Assembly (NCBI RefSeq): GCF_900141765.1
Contig: NZ_FSRK01000001.1
Span: 682,001-746,000 of the forward strand
Source of the DNA: Epilithonimonas zeae
Lineage (GTDB): Bacteria; Bacteroidota; Bacteroidia; Flavobacteriales; Weeksellaceae
Reading direction: 5' to 3'
DNA length: 64,000 bases
Below, one piece after another: positions 9,250-19,000 of this stretch. A model generated the notes under the pieces. The model did no database searches. It worked only from the letters and a program-made list of their open reading frames with translations, and was not told where the DNA came from. The first letter of the stretch is position 1; the number at the start of each line of letters is the position of its first letter. Made by a program: the position numbers and the translations under genes.

Positions 9250-9909
9250 TTATTTGATGGATTGGATGATGTCCAATACTTTTTTCGTTTCGTTTTCGAT
9301 GGTAGCGTAATCTTTGGAAGCCATTAATTCTTTGCTTACCAATTTGCTTCCCATTCCAACCGCAGAAACGCCTGCTTTAAACCAGCTTTCGATGTTTTCT
9401 TTGGTTGTGTCAACACCACCTGTTGGCATAAATTTCAAGTTTGGAAACACATCTTTGATGGCGCTCATAAATCCAGTTCCTAAAGCATTTCCAGGGAATA
9501 ACTTTACGAAGGTCACACCTGCATTTTCAGCTTCGATGATTTCTGTTGGTGTCATACAACCCGGACTGTACAACACATCTTTCGGAATCAGGAATTCTGC
9601 AACTTCAGAAACAATTCCAGGACTGATAAAGAAGTCTGCACCAACATTATAATACTCTTCTGCTTGCTTTTGATTCTTAATTGTTCCGATTCCAAGCAAC
9701 ATATCCGGCATTTCTACATTTCGGATTTCTACCATTTTTGTGAAATTGCTCAATGCAGCTTCGCCTCGGCTTGTGTATTCTACCGCTCGGATTCCTGCTC
9801 TGTAAAGCGATTTCAGTATTTCTAAAGTTACCGTTTCATCAGCATTATAATACAAAGGCAAAAGTCCTTGCTTGATGATGGCGTTCGTAACTAATTGAAT
9901 CTTTGTCAT
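9250..9909 (-). CDS. eda: KDPG/KHG aldolase
   Basis: 219 residues, class I aldolase of (beta/alpha)8 fold. It splits 2-keto-3-deoxy-6-phosphogluconate into pyruvate and glyceraldehyde 3-phosphate. Visible family elements are the VEYTSRGEAAL segment (residues ~41-51), GIGTIKNQKQAEEY, FFISPGIVSEV, the Schiff-base lysine in VTFVKLFPGNALG (residues ~132-144), and the phosphate-binding end LKFMPTGGVDTTKEN. Its start is 5 bases after the stop of the YhcH-like gene. It is the final enzyme of both uronate branches. Confidence 0.95.
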   Translation of the reverse strand: MTKIQLVTNAIIKQGLLPLYYNADETVTLEILKSLYRAGIRAVEYTSRGEAALSNFTKMVEIRNVEMPDMLLGIGTIKNQKQAEEYYNVGADFFISPGIVSEVAEFLIPKDVLYSPGCMTPTEIIEAENAGVTFVKLFPGNALGTGFMSAIKDVFPNLKFMPTGGVDTTKENIESWFKAGVSAVGMGSKLVSKELMASKDYATIENETKKVLDIIQSIK

Positions 9910-9914
9910 TTTTC

Positions 9915-10364
9915 TTAAATTTTTACTTTAAAAACTATTTTTCTGATGAAACCATTTCCAATCATTGGTGCGTGGACATCATTTGGATAAAAAATAGCAA
10001 ACTGATTATTGTTTAATTGGAAAAACATATCCGGATTATCATTGTAAAAAAGAACATCTTTTTCTGCATTGTATTCTCCGATTGGATTTGTGCATTTTTG
10101 CCTTGATTTCCAACCAATATTTTCTATTCCCTTCAGACAAATTTGAATATCAATATTTTGATTATGACATTCGAATTTGGAAAGACTTTCTTCTTTTGTT
10201 TTGGCCATTTCATCAAAAACAATCATTCGAAGACCTTCTTCAATCTCTGTAACTCCAACTTCTAAAGAATCTAAATTTTTGTCTTTTAAATAGTCGAAAG
10301 CTTTTTCAAATAATGGATTTAGCAAAGAATATTGAGAAGCATTTTCTAATGTATCTATAATCAT
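9915..10364 (-). CDS. YhcH/YjgK/YiaL family protein (DUF386, cupin-like)
   Basis: 149 residues. The family is a single cupin-like barrel often encoded with sialic-acid or uronate genes; E. coli members are thought to be anomerases or sugar isomerases. Motifs visible are the start IIDTLENA, the metal-binding-type stretch FECHNQNIDIQICLKGIENI (residues ~64-83) and the late FYPNDVHAPMIG (residues ~127-138), giving candidate metal ligands His, Glu/Asp and His. The position between kdgK and eda suggests it speeds interconversion of anomers or open-chain forms of a uronate or keto-sugar intermediate. That role is inference. Confidence 0.85.
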   Translation of the reverse strand: MIIDTLENASQYSLLNPLFEKAFDYLKDKNLDSLEVGVTEIEEGLRMIVFDEMAKTKEESLSKFECHNQNIDIQICLKGIENIGWKSRQKCTNPIGEYNAEKDVLFYNDNPDMFFQLNNNQFAIFYPNDVHAPMIGNGFIRKIVFKVKI

Positions 10365-10375
10365 TTTTTTCTAAA

Positions 10376-11380
10376 TTATCTTTTAATTCTTCCTCCTGAA
10401 TTGCCGTTCATTACTTCCAAAATATCGTTGGCACTGCTCAAATTCACATCGCCTAAAATTGTATGTTTGATAGCACAGGCTGCATTGGCAAACTTCAAAG
10501 CTTTCTCGTCATCGAAGTTGATTAAACCATAAATTAATCCTGCTGCAAAAGCATCTCCAGTTCCGATTCTGTCAACAACGGGATTCACTTCCAGACTTTC
10601 TGTTTCGAAATATTGTCCGTTAACTAAAGCTCTTCCCTGAGTTGCTTGATTACTTGCTGTCACACCAATTCTGGTTTTATCAAATACTTTTTTGATGGAA
10701 GGAATTTCTTTCATTAATGTTTCTGCAGCTTGGATAAAACTGTCTTTATCATAACCGAAAGATGTTCCTAGGATTTCATTGATTTCGTTTACGCCACCAA
10801 TGAAAATCGTAGAGTAGGAGATGAGTTCCTTAAGAACTGCAAATCCTTCTTTTCCATATTTCCAAAGATTGGAACGATAGGCTGGGTCAGCTGTAATTTC
10901 GATTCCTTTTGAATAGGCTAATTGTAAGCCTTGCTTCAAAGTTTCGTAAGCACCTTCCGAAATCCCGGGAGAAATGCCTGTCCAGTGGAAATATTCTGCA
11001 CCTTCGAGAGCCTTTTCCCAATCTACTTGTTCGGGTTTGATGTTGGCAAAAGAACCGTTTAATCTGTTGTACGAAATTCTGCTGGCGCGCATTGCTGAAC
11101 CAACTTCCAAGAAATATAAACCAATTGGATGTTCTATTCTGTTGACGAATTGTGTATCAATTCCGTAACTTTTCATTGTTGCAATGGCTGATTCTCCGAT
11201 GAAACAATCGGAAACATTGGTGATGTGTCTGGTTTCGCATCCCATAATTGCTAAAGACGCACCGACATTCATTTCTGTTCCTCCGAAAAAGAATTCCATT
11301 TCGCGGCTTTGTCTCAGCATTCTGCTGTCGGACGGAGACAATCTCATCAATACTTCGCCAAAGGTTACAACTTTGCTCAT
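10376..11380 (-). CDS. kdgK: 2-keto-3-deoxygluconate kinase
   Basis: 334 residues, PfkB/ribokinase fold. It phosphorylates KDG at O6 to give KDPG with ATP. The N-terminal VVTFGEVLMRLSP and substrate-loop GGTEMNVGASLAIMG (residues ~33-47) are typical, and the C-terminal PfkB signature DRIGTGDAFAAGLIYGL (residues ~279-295) holds the catalytic Asp after GTG. Length is usual. It lies upstream of the YhcH-like gene with an 11-base gap and downstream of kdgF. Confidence 0.94.
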   Translation of the reverse strand: MSKVVTFGEVLMRLSPSDSRMLRQSREMEFFFGGTEMNVGASLAIMGCETRHITNVSDCFIGESAIATMKSYGIDTQFVNRIEHPIGLYFLEVGSAMRASRISYNRLNGSFANIKPEQVDWEKALEGAEYFHWTGISPGISEGAYETLKQGLQLAYSKGIEITADPAYRSNLWKYGKEGFAVLKELISYSTIFIGGVNEINEILGTSFGYDKDSFIQAAETLMKEIPSIKKVFDKTRIGVTASNQATQGRALVNGQYFETESLEVNPVVDRIGTGDAFAAGLIYGLINFDDEKALKFANAACAIKHTILGDVNLSSANDILEVMNGNSGGRIKR

Positions 11381-11418
11381 TAATTTTTATTTTTTCTAAA
11401 CCTCGAAGGTTTGAGTTT

Positions 11419-11766
11419 TTACTTTATAAAATCTTCTCTAAACGGACTGAAAACATCAACCAAAATTCCGTCTTCCAGACATTCGACACCGTGAAGAACA
11501 TTGGAAGGGACGAAGAATGAATCGCCTTTTTTCAAAATTGAAATATCTTCTCCGATGTTGACTTCAAATTTTCCTTCTGCAACATAAGTCACCTGAATAT
11601 GAGGATGTTTGTGCTTGTAGCCAATTCCACCTTTTTTGAAACGGACGTTTACCATCATTACAGATTCGTCGTAGCCGACAATTTGGCGGTCGATGTATTC
11701 ATCTATTTTTTCCCATTCTGTTGAATCGGATTTGTAATATATTTTGGATGTTTGTTTTGTTTCCAT
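11419..11766 (-). CDS. kdgF: Pectin degradation protein KdgF (cupin)
   Basis: 115 residues, one cupin barrel. KdgF turns the 4,5-unsaturated uronate released by lyases and GH105 enzymes into the linear 5-keto-4-deoxyuronate that KduI uses. Metal ligands are visible in the first cupin motif KHKHPHIQVTYVAEGKFEV (residues ~53-71, two or three His plus Gln) and the second motif FFVPSNVLHGVECLEDG. The neighbours kduI, kduD and kdgK support the name strongly. It is separated from uxaC by a 263-bp gap filled largely by repeat sequence. Confidence 0.9.
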   Translation of the reverse strand: METKQTSKIYYKSDSTEWEKIDEYIDRQIVGYDESVMMVNVRFKKGGIGYKHKHPHIQVTYVAEGKFEVNIGEDISILKKGDSFFVPSNVLHGVECLEDGILVDVFSPFREDFIK

Positions 11767-11794
11767 TTTTTATTCTAATTCTTTTTTGAACGCA

Positions 11795-11860
11795 AAGTCC
11801 GCAAAGATTTTTTATTTAATTCAATGCTTTTAAAGTCGCAAAGCCACTTCGCTTAAGTAA
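11795..11860. repeat. Short degenerate CGCAAAG-type repeat
   Basis: The motif CGCAAAG occurs at 11801 and 11811 as AACGCAAAGTCCGCAAAG and again as GTCGCAAAGCC near 11834. Such strings recur between genes in many Flavobacteriales. It adjoins the larger repeat that follows. Confidence 0.35.
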
Positions 11861-11880
11861 GCTTTTTATCCGTTGAATCA

Positions 11881-11988
11881 CTCGCAGCCCGACTTGAGCG
11901 GAAATCCTTTTTTGCTTGTACTTTAGTTCTATTTAAACTGAAATGTTCTGCAAAAAAGATTGGGAGCGGAAGGCGGATTAAGCTGCCC
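11881..11988 (-). repeat. Dispersed intergenic repeat (copy 2)
   Basis: Read on the minus strand it runs from GGGCAGCTTAATCCGCCTTC and CTCCCAATCTTTTT to AAAGGATTTCCGCTCAAGTC and GGGCTG, with a spacer of about 45 bases in the middle. The same end sequences, nearly identical, occur on the plus strand at 50389-50475. It lies between uxaC and kdgF inside the operon. Confidence 0.75.
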
Positions 11989-12029
11989 TAATTATTCTGA
12001 AATCCTTCGAGAGCCTCAGGATGACAATA

Positions 12030-13439
12030 TTAAAAGTTGAAATATTCCTTAGCGTTAAAATAACAAATATCTGCCACAACTTTTCCTACCAAATCCAAAT
12101 CCTCAGGAAGTTCGCCAGACTCGATTTCGTTTCCTAAAAGGTTACACAATACACGTCTGAAATACTCGTGTCTTGGGAACGAAAGGAAGCTTCTTGAATC
12201 GGTCAACATCCCAACGAATGTGCTGATGAGTCCCATATTGGAAAGCGCATTCATCTGTTTTTCCATCCCGTCTTTTTGGTCCAAAAACCACCAGCCAGAA
12301 CCGAATTGAACTTTTCCTTTTACTGAACCATCATTGAAATTTCCAATCATTGTTGCCATAATTTCGTTATCGGCAGGATTCAGATTGTAGATGATTGTTT
12401 TAGTCAACTTGTCCTTTGAGTCCAATGTGTTAAGAAATCTCGAAAGGTTCGCAGCCTGACTGAAATCGCCTATGGAATCCCAACCTGTATCTGGTCCCAG
12501 AACCTTCAACATTCTTGCATTATTATTTCTCAACGCACCCAAATGATACTGTTGAACCCAGCCCAAAGAATGGTAAGTCTCACCCAAAAACAACAAAATT
12601 GCTGTTTTGAATTGCTCAATCTGATGTGGCGTTAGGGTTTGTCCTTTTCTCTTAATTTCAAAAATTGAGTTGATTTCTGAATCGGTGAACGTTTCAAAAG
12701 AAATGTTATTCAATCCGTGGTCACACAATCTGCATCCGTTGGCGTGAAAGTATTCTATTCTTTTGATCAGCGCATCCTGTACATCCTTGTAAGAATTAAT
12801 TTCGATTCCTGCAGATTCGCCTAATTTATCGATGTAAGAATTATAATCCTCGTTATCAATCAAAATCGCTTTGTCAGGACGGAAAGCTGTGCTAACTGTG
12901 ATTCCGATGTTGTTTTCTTTGATTGTTTGATGATATTCTAAAGTGTCAATCGGGTCTTCTGTCGTACAAACCGTTTCCACATTTCTCATTTTCAACAATC
13001 CACGAACAGATTTCTCAGGCGTTTGAAGCTGAGCTGATACATTTTCGTAAACTGCATCTGCATTTTTTTCGCTCAATAAATCATAAACATCGAAATATCT
13101 TGCTAATTCCAAATGTGTCCAATGGAATAACGGATTTCTCAAAGTATTCGGAACTGTTTTTGCCCAAGCTGCGAATTTTTCTTTATCAGAAGCATCTCCG
13201 GTAATGAATTTTTCGTTCACACCCATTGTTCTCATTGCTCTCCATTTGTAATGGTCGCCACCAATCCACACTTGAGTAATATTCTCAAACTGACGGTTTT
13301 CTGCAATCTCTTTTGGAGGCAGGTGGTTATGATAATCGATGATTGGTTGGTTTTCAGCAAATCTGAAATACAACTCTTCAGCGAATTTGTTCTTTAATAG
13401 AAATGTATCTGTGATAAATGGTTTTGTAAGTGTACTCAT
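12030..13439 (-). CDS. uxaC: Uronate isomerase
   Basis: 469 residues, amidohydrolase-like barrel. It converts D-galacturonate to D-tagaturonate (and glucuronate to fructuronate). The N-terminal metal-binding motif is in IIDYHNHLPPKEIAEN (residues ~34-49), and VCTTEDPIDTLEYH and GSGWWFLDQKDGMEKQMNAL (residues ~378-397) match UxaC. Length equals that of E. coli UxaC. It starts 37 bases after the kduD stop. First enzyme of the branch for saturated galacturonate released by the GH28 enzyme. Confidence 0.96.
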   Translation of the reverse strand: MSTLTKPFITDTFLLKNKFAEELYFRFAENQPIIDYHNHLPPKEIAENRQFENITQVWIGGDHYKWRAMRTMGVNEKFITGDASDKEKFAAWAKTVPNTLRNPLFHWTHLELARYFDVYDLLSEKNADAVYENVSAQLQTPEKSVRGLLKMRNVETVCTTEDPIDTLEYHQTIKENNIGITVSTAFRPDKAILIDNEDYNSYIDKLGESAGIEINSYKDVQDALIKRIEYFHANGCRLCDHGLNNISFETFTDSEINSIFEIKRKGQTLTPHQIEQFKTAILLFLGETYHSLGWVQQYHLGALRNNNARMLKVLGPDTGWDSIGDFSQAANLSRFLNTLDSKDKLTKTIIYNLNPADNEIMATMIGNFNDGSVKGKVQFGSGWWFLDQKDGMEKQMNALSNMGLISTFVGMLTDSRSFLSFPRHEYFRRVLCNLLGNEIESGELPEDLDLVGKVVADICYFNAKEYFNF

Positions 13440-13476
13440 TTTTAATTATTAATGATAAATTATTAATTATGAATGT

Positions 13477-14262
13477 TTATTCGTTTGAAGGTTTTCCGAT
13501 AGTTGCTAAAATTCCGCCATCAACGTAGATGATTTGTCCGTTGATGAACTGACTTGCTTCGGAAGCCAAGAAAATAGCTGTTCCTGCCAAATCTTCTGGA
13601 TTTCCCCAACGTCCTTCCGGTGTTCTGCTGATAATGAATTCGTTGAAAGGATTTCCGTCCACACGGATTGGTTCTGTTTGAGATGTTGCAAAATATCCGG
13701 GACCAATCCCGTTCACTTGGATGTTATGTTTTGCCCATTCTGTCGCCAGATTTTTTGTCAGCATTTTCAGTCCGCCTTTTGCAGAAGCGTAAGCCACGAC
13801 GTTGTCACGACCCAGCTCGCTCATCATAGAACAGATATTAATAATTTTACCCGATTTTCTGGCAATCATACTTTTTGCGACTAACTGAGACATAATGAAA
13901 GGCCCCGTTAAATCCACATCAATTACTTTTCGGAAATCAGAAATTTCCATTTCCAGAGCTGGAATTCTTTTGATGATTCCGGCATTATTAATAAGGATAT
14001 CGATTTGTTTATGATTCGTTTCTATTTCTGCTACTTTTTCAGCAGCAATTTTCTCATCGGTCACGTCAAAAATATAACCTGTTGCTTTGAAACCTTTTGA
14101 TTGATAATATTTGATAGCTTCTTCCAATTTGGAAGGCGTAGTGCTGGTGACAACCAATTCTGCTCCAGCTGAAGCCAAACCTTCTGCCATCGCCAAGCCT
14201 AAACCGTGCGTTCCACCAGTTACAAGAGCTACTTTTCCAGTTAAGTCAAATAAATTTTTCAT
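13477..14262 (-). CDS. kduD: 2-dehydro-3-deoxy-D-gluconate 5-dehydrogenase
   Basis: 261 residues, short-chain dehydrogenase. It reduces 2,5-diketo-3-deoxygluconate, the KduI product, to KDG with NAD(P)H. Seen: the nucleotide-binding GGTHGLGLAMAEGLASAG (residues ~17-34), NNAGIIKR, and the catalytic SMMSELGRDNVVAYASAKGG with the Tyr-X3-Lys pair (residues ~145-164). Length and context fit KduD. It follows kduI across a 116-bp gap containing a short repeat. Confidence 0.94.
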   Translation of the reverse strand: MKNLFDLTGKVALVTGGTHGLGLAMAEGLASAGAELVVTSTTPSKLEEAIKYYQSKGFKATGYIFDVTDEKIAAEKVAEIETNHKQIDILINNAGIIKRIPALEMEISDFRKVIDVDLTGPFIMSQLVAKSMIARKSGKIINICSMMSELGRDNVVAYASAKGGLKMLTKNLATEWAKHNIQVNGIGPGYFATSQTEPIRVDGNPFNEFIISRTPEGRWGNPEDLAGTAIFLASEASQFINGQIIYVDGGILATIGKPSNE

Positions 14263-14302
14263 TTTTAAATATCTTTAGATAGAATATTTCAAATATTTTG
14301 TT

Positions 14303-14365
14303 TCTCGCTGATTTAGCAGATTGTGCTGATTTTAAATTTGCTTGATTTGCTCAATCTGCGAGAAT
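14303..14365. repeat. Short intergenic repeat with inverted ends (kduI-kduD gap)
   Basis: Ends TCTCGCTGATTTAGCAGATT and CAATCTGCGAGA form an imperfect inverted repeat. A related unit lies at 29223-29277 between the CE12 and GH28 genes (TCTCGCAGATTTTATTGATA to TTTAATCTGCGGGA). Confidence 0.55.
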
Positions 14366-14378
14366 TTATATTCTTCTT

Positions 14379-15215
14379 TTATTTTAATTCGTCAGTTTTT
14401 ACAGCATCCATATCGCCGTAGTCCATATTTTCTCCTGCCATTCCCCAAATAAAGGTATAGTTGGAAGTTCCAACGCCAGAGTGAATAGACCATTCCGGAG
14501 AAATGACTGCATCTCGATTTTTAAGAAAAATATGTCTCGTTTCCTGAGGTTGTCCCATAAAATGTGAAATCGATTGGCCTTCTTCCAAATCGAAGTAGAA
14601 ATAAGCTTCCATTCTTCTGGTGTGCGTGTGAGAAGGCATTGTATTCCAAACACTTCCTTCGTGCAGTTCGGTCATTCCCATTTGTAATTGGCAAGTTTCC
14701 AGAACACTGTTTACCAATAATTTATTGATGGTTCTTCTGTTCGCATATTTGGAATCTCCTAATTCTACGATTTCAGCTTCATTTTTTGTAATCTTTTTTG
14801 TTGGGTAAGAATGATGAGCTGGTGCAGAGTTGATGTAGAAATAAGCTTGTTCACCATCAACGCTTTCAAAAGTTACGTCTTTGTTTCCTTTTCCTATATA
14901 TAATGCTTCCTTATTATTAAGTTCGTAAACTGTTCCGTCAACTGTTACTTTTCCTTTTCCACCAACGTTGATGATTCCGATTTCTCTTCTGTCAAGGAAG
15001 TTTTCGGATTTCAGTTCATCAATTGTTTCAAGCTTTAAAGCTTTGTCAGTTGGCATTGCTCCACCAACAATTAATCTATCATACATTGTATAGATTAATT
15101 TGATTTGTCCGTCTTGGAATAAATTGTTAATTAGGAATTCTCTTCTAAGATCTTCTGTTGTGTATTTTTTTGCATCATCCGGATGATGAGCGTATCTGAA
15201 CTCTGAAGTTGTCAT
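14379..15215 (-). CDS. kduI: 5-dehydro-4-deoxy-D-glucuronate isomerase
   Basis: 278 residues, bicupin fold. It isomerises 5-keto-4-deoxyuronate to 2,5-diketo-3-deoxygluconate. The start TTSEFRYAHHPDDAKKYTTE is highly characteristic. The zinc-site region WNTMPSHTHTRRMEAYFYFD (residues ~190-209) shows His-X-His and Glu ligands, and the last ligand His lies in SPEWSIHSGVGTSNYTFIWG. Length equals the usual 278. First gene of the leftward operon, with an operator palindrome 37 bases upstream of its ATG. Confidence 0.97.
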   Translation of the reverse strand: MTTSEFRYAHHPDDAKKYTTEDLRREFLINNLFQDGQIKLIYTMYDRLIVGGAMPTDKALKLETIDELKSENFLDRREIGIINVGGKGKVTVDGTVYELNNKEALYIGKGNKDVTFESVDGEQAYFYINSAPAHHSYPTKKITKNEAEIVELGDSKYANRRTINKLLVNSVLETCQLQMGMTELHEGSVWNTMPSHTHTRRMEAYFYFDLEEGQSISHFMGQPQETRHIFLKNRDAVISPEWSIHSGVGTSNYTFIWGMAGENMDYGDMDAVKTDELK

Positions 15216-15251
15216 TTCTTTATTATATAAATGTTAACTAAAAATTAATTG

Positions 15252-15265
15252 TGTAATCGATTGCA
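15252..15265. promoter_or_regulatory. Operator palindrome upstream of kduI
   Basis: TGTAATCGATTGCA, one mismatch from the perfect palindrome TGCAATCGATTGCA, with the central CG typical of LacI-family operators. It lies 37 bases upstream of the kduI start codon, where a bound repressor would block the operon. The likely binder is the LacI-type protein encoded at 39674-40705. Confidence 0.75.
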
Positions 15266-15864
15266 TTGATAAATGCTCTTTTTGGCACAATAAATAATTC
15301 CTGTAAATATATATATAAATATTAACCAAGAAAGAAAAATTTAAAATAAATTTTAATTATTTCAATATCAGTAGTTTGCGCTAGTTTTATAATACTTTTT
15401 TAATATTATTTATGCCTATTTTTGTGCTTTATTTTGCACTGTAATGTAAAATTTGTGCAATTTTTTGCATTTTATCAACTTTTATTACTTAGTATATTGT
15501 TGTTTGGTTTGTTTAATTTTAACTTGTTGAAAATTAATTAATTATGATTATTTTTGAGTAATATTTGTCAAAAAAAATATTAGCTACAAAAATTTTGATT
15601 TTGTGTAATAAAAATGTATCATTTTTCAAAAATGACTTCTTCAAGTTAAATTTTGGTTAATTAAAAATTGATGATATCTGTCATTTTTTGGTTTGATTAA
15701 TTGAATTATGTTATTAAATAAAAATTATTTTAGAAAATTTTAAAGATTTATTTTTAACTTAAATATGATTTTAAATGTTTGAAAATGAATTATTTGTATA
15801 TTATTTTTAATTATGAATAATTGCTATGTTAAATTAATATTAATAAAAATTTGTTTTTTTTTAT

Positions 15865-15893
15865 TTGCCAATTGAAAAATAATCTTAGTTTAG
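15865..15893 (+). promoter_or_regulatory. Probable susC promoter
   Basis: TTG at 15865-15867, an 18-base spacer, then TAGTTTAG at 15886-15893, close to the Bacteroidota pattern TTG-N19-TAnnTTTG. The operator begins 29 bases past the -7 box, just after the expected transcription start, as in the two later promoters of this arm. Confidence 0.45.
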
Positions 15894-15922
15894 TCGAGTT
15901 AAGAAAAGTCTAAAATTTTAAG

Positions 15923-15936
15923 TGCAATCGATTGCA
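15923..15936. promoter_or_regulatory. Operator palindrome upstream of susC
   Basis: TGCAATCGATTGCA is a perfect 14-bp palindrome and the best example of the site in the window. It lies 71 bases upstream of the susC start and downstream of the predicted promoter, a position suited to repression. Confidence 0.8.
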
Positions 15937-16007
15937 TTTTTAACATAATTTTCAAGACAATTTTGAGTAAAAAACATTACTAAAATTATAAAAACTAAAA
16001 AATATCT

Positions 16008-19000
16008 ATGAGTGGTTTAAAATTAGGTATTCAAAGTGCTTTTATAAAAACGACAATTGCTTCGGTCTTTTTATTACCAGCCTTTGGATTAGCTCAAGAA
16101 TTAATTAAAGTTTCAGGAAAAATTACTTCTGATCAAAACAAACCTGTACAAAATGTAGAAGTTACTGTAAGAAACTCCAAGTTTTCTACAATGACCAACA
16201 AAGCAGGGCAGTATGAGCTTAACGTTCCAAAGAACGCAACGCTTGTTATTCGTTCCAAAGGTTTTGAAGAACAGGAAGTAGAAGTTAATGGAAGGACTAG
16301 CATTAATGTTTCCTTAGCAAAATTTGATGGCAGTAAAGAGAAGGCTATTGACGAAGTAGTTTTGGTTGGTTATACAACTGTATCTAAAAAAGATGTTACC
16401 AATTCTGTTGCCTCTGTAAAAGGAGATCAATTGAATGATATGCCTGTGAACAGTGCTGCAGAAGCTATCCAAGGTAGAATGGCCGGTGTTCAAGTCACAT
16501 TTGGAGAAGGTTCGCCAGGTTCTGATCCGGAAATCAAAGTGAGAGGTGGAACTTCTATCACCCAGGATAATGCGCCTCTTTATATTGTGGATGGAATCCA
16601 AATGGACAATGCATTATCGTTAATCTCTCCAAAAGAAATAGAATCTATCGAGGTTCTTAAAGATGCATCTTCAACTTCTATCTATGGGGCAAGAGGAGCA
16701 AACGGTGTTGTTTTAATTACTACAAAAAGTGGTAGAAAAAATGCCAAAACTACTGTGAATTACAATGGTTATACAGGAGTAAGAACTATTGCAAAAAAAT
16801 TGGACGTCATGAGTCCTTATGACTTTGTGCTTTATCAATATGAACTTTATAATAGAGATGGCGATTCTCAGCTCCATGATAAGTTTATTAGTTTATACGG
16901 TAATTATGAAGAAATAAGAGATGCTGAAGGAAGGATAATAGATCCGGGAATCAATAGATACAAAACCATCCAGACAAGAGATTGGCAGGAAGAAGTTTTC
17001 GGAAAAGAAGCGTTCAACTTTACTCATAATTTGAACATCTCTGGAGGTAATACTAATTCTGCTTTCACATTATCATTAAACCATGTTGAGGAAGACGGAA
17101 TTATGATTAATTCTGGCTATAAGAGAAATATGGCCAATTTCAAGTATGATTTTGATATCAGCAAAAAATTGAAAGTAGGAGTGACAGCAAGATATAGCCA
17201 AACTTTCATCAATGGTGCTGGAACTGCAACTGCAGGCTCTCAAAGTACAAACAGACTTAGAAACGTTATCCGATACAGACCTTTTGAAAATGGATTAGGT
17301 ACTGGAACAGGTTCAGACGAATTTGATACAGACGACTTCGCAGTGACTAACTTGGTAAATCCTGTGTTGCTTTCTAATAACGAGATCAAATATAATAATG
17401 CCGATAACTTATTCTTAAACGGAGTTATTACGTATAATATCTCCAAGGATCTGACTTTCAAAAGTGTCATTGGATATGTGCAAAATGATCAGGAGATTCA
17501 GCAATTTTCTGGTCCTAAAACATACTTGTCTAGAATCTACTCTGATATGTCTGTTGTTCAGTTAACAAGCAATCAAAGTAGAAGAATAACTAATACCAAT
17601 ACGCTAGCATATAAGAAAAAAATAGGCAATCATAAAATGGATTTCCTGTTAGGTCAAGAAATTGTAAAGACAGATGGTAATAAAACAGATATGACTATCA
17701 GATGGTTGCCAACTTCTATGGACGCTAACCAAGCTTTTGCAAACATTATTCTTGCGGCTCCGCCAGCAGGAATGGTTCAAGATGCTCCTTATGCAGGTGT
17801 TTTACCTCCATATAGACTAGCATCTTTCTTTGCAAGAGCCAATTATATTTATAACAACAAGTATATCGCAACTTTATCTATAAGAAGAGATGGATCTAAC
17901 TCATTTGGACCAGCTAACAGATGGGCTAATTTCCCATCGGCATCATTGGCTTGGAAAATTGGAGAAGAGAACTTTCTGAAAGATTCTAAAATAGTTAATG
18001 ATCTTAAACTACGTGTCGGTTATGGTCAATCTGGAAATGATAGAATTGCAGCATTCTTGTTCGATACATTCTACAATCCTTCCAGCACGTATGGATATAC
18101 AGGCGGAGTTGGAATCATTACAGGAGCGGCGGCAGGAAACATTAAGGCAAATAAGAATATCAAATGGGAAGCAACGGTTTCTAAAAATGCAGGTTTAGAT
18201 TTTACACTTTTCAATAAGAGAGTTTATGGAGCAATTGATGCTTATATTACAGATACAAAAGATTTGTTATTACTAGCAAAAATCCCTCAGACTTCTGGTT
18301 ACGAGTATGAATATCAAAACTCTGGAAAAACTCAGAACAAAGGCTTGGAATTCAGTCTAGGAGCTATTATTGTTGGTAATGAAAACTTTACTTGGAAAAC
18401 AGATTTCAACCTTGCCGCTAACAGAAATATGATCAAAAGTTTAGGTTCAGTGACACAGTCTGGAACAGATTTTTATTTACAACCTTCAGGATGGGTTAAT
18501 AACTTATTCGATTTCAAAGTTCAGATTAATCAGCCGGTTGGGATGTTCTATGGTTATGTAACGGAAGGTAGATATGAGGTTAGCGATTTTGATTTCAATC
18601 CGACTAATAACACCTATAAATTAAAAGATGGGATCCCGACAACCAGTTCTGTAGCTTTAGGAAACAGAGCAGCACAACCAGGAGATCTTAAATTGAGAGA
18701 TATTAACGGAGATGGTATAATCGATAACAAAGATCAAACAGTCCTGGGAAATGCTCAGCCAAAATTCTACGGTGGTTTTAACCAAACTTTCAAATACAAA
18801 AATTTTGATATGAGTTTGTTCTTCAACTTCTCTGTTGGAAACAAAGTTTATAATGCTAACAAAATTGAATTCACGACCAAATATCAGTACACAGACCAAA
18901 ATATGCTGGGCGATATGGCCAACAGATGGAGATGGTTTAATGATGAGGGTATGAAGGTTACAGATCCTACTGCATTAGCAGCACTTAATGCTAATACTAC

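Larger units (their letters stand above)
15216..16007. other. Divergent control region between the uronate operon and the SusC/SusD arm
   Basis: 792 bases, strongly AT-rich, with no credible gene on either strand. It holds one operator palindrome near each flank (15252-15265 for kduI, 15923-15936 for susC) and at least one promoter. The roughly 600 bases between show no clear repeat or structure that I could identify. Confidence 0.8.

Noticed and set aside
13506-13884. Open frames on both strands within kduD
   Set aside because: Shadows of a conserved dehydrogenase gene.
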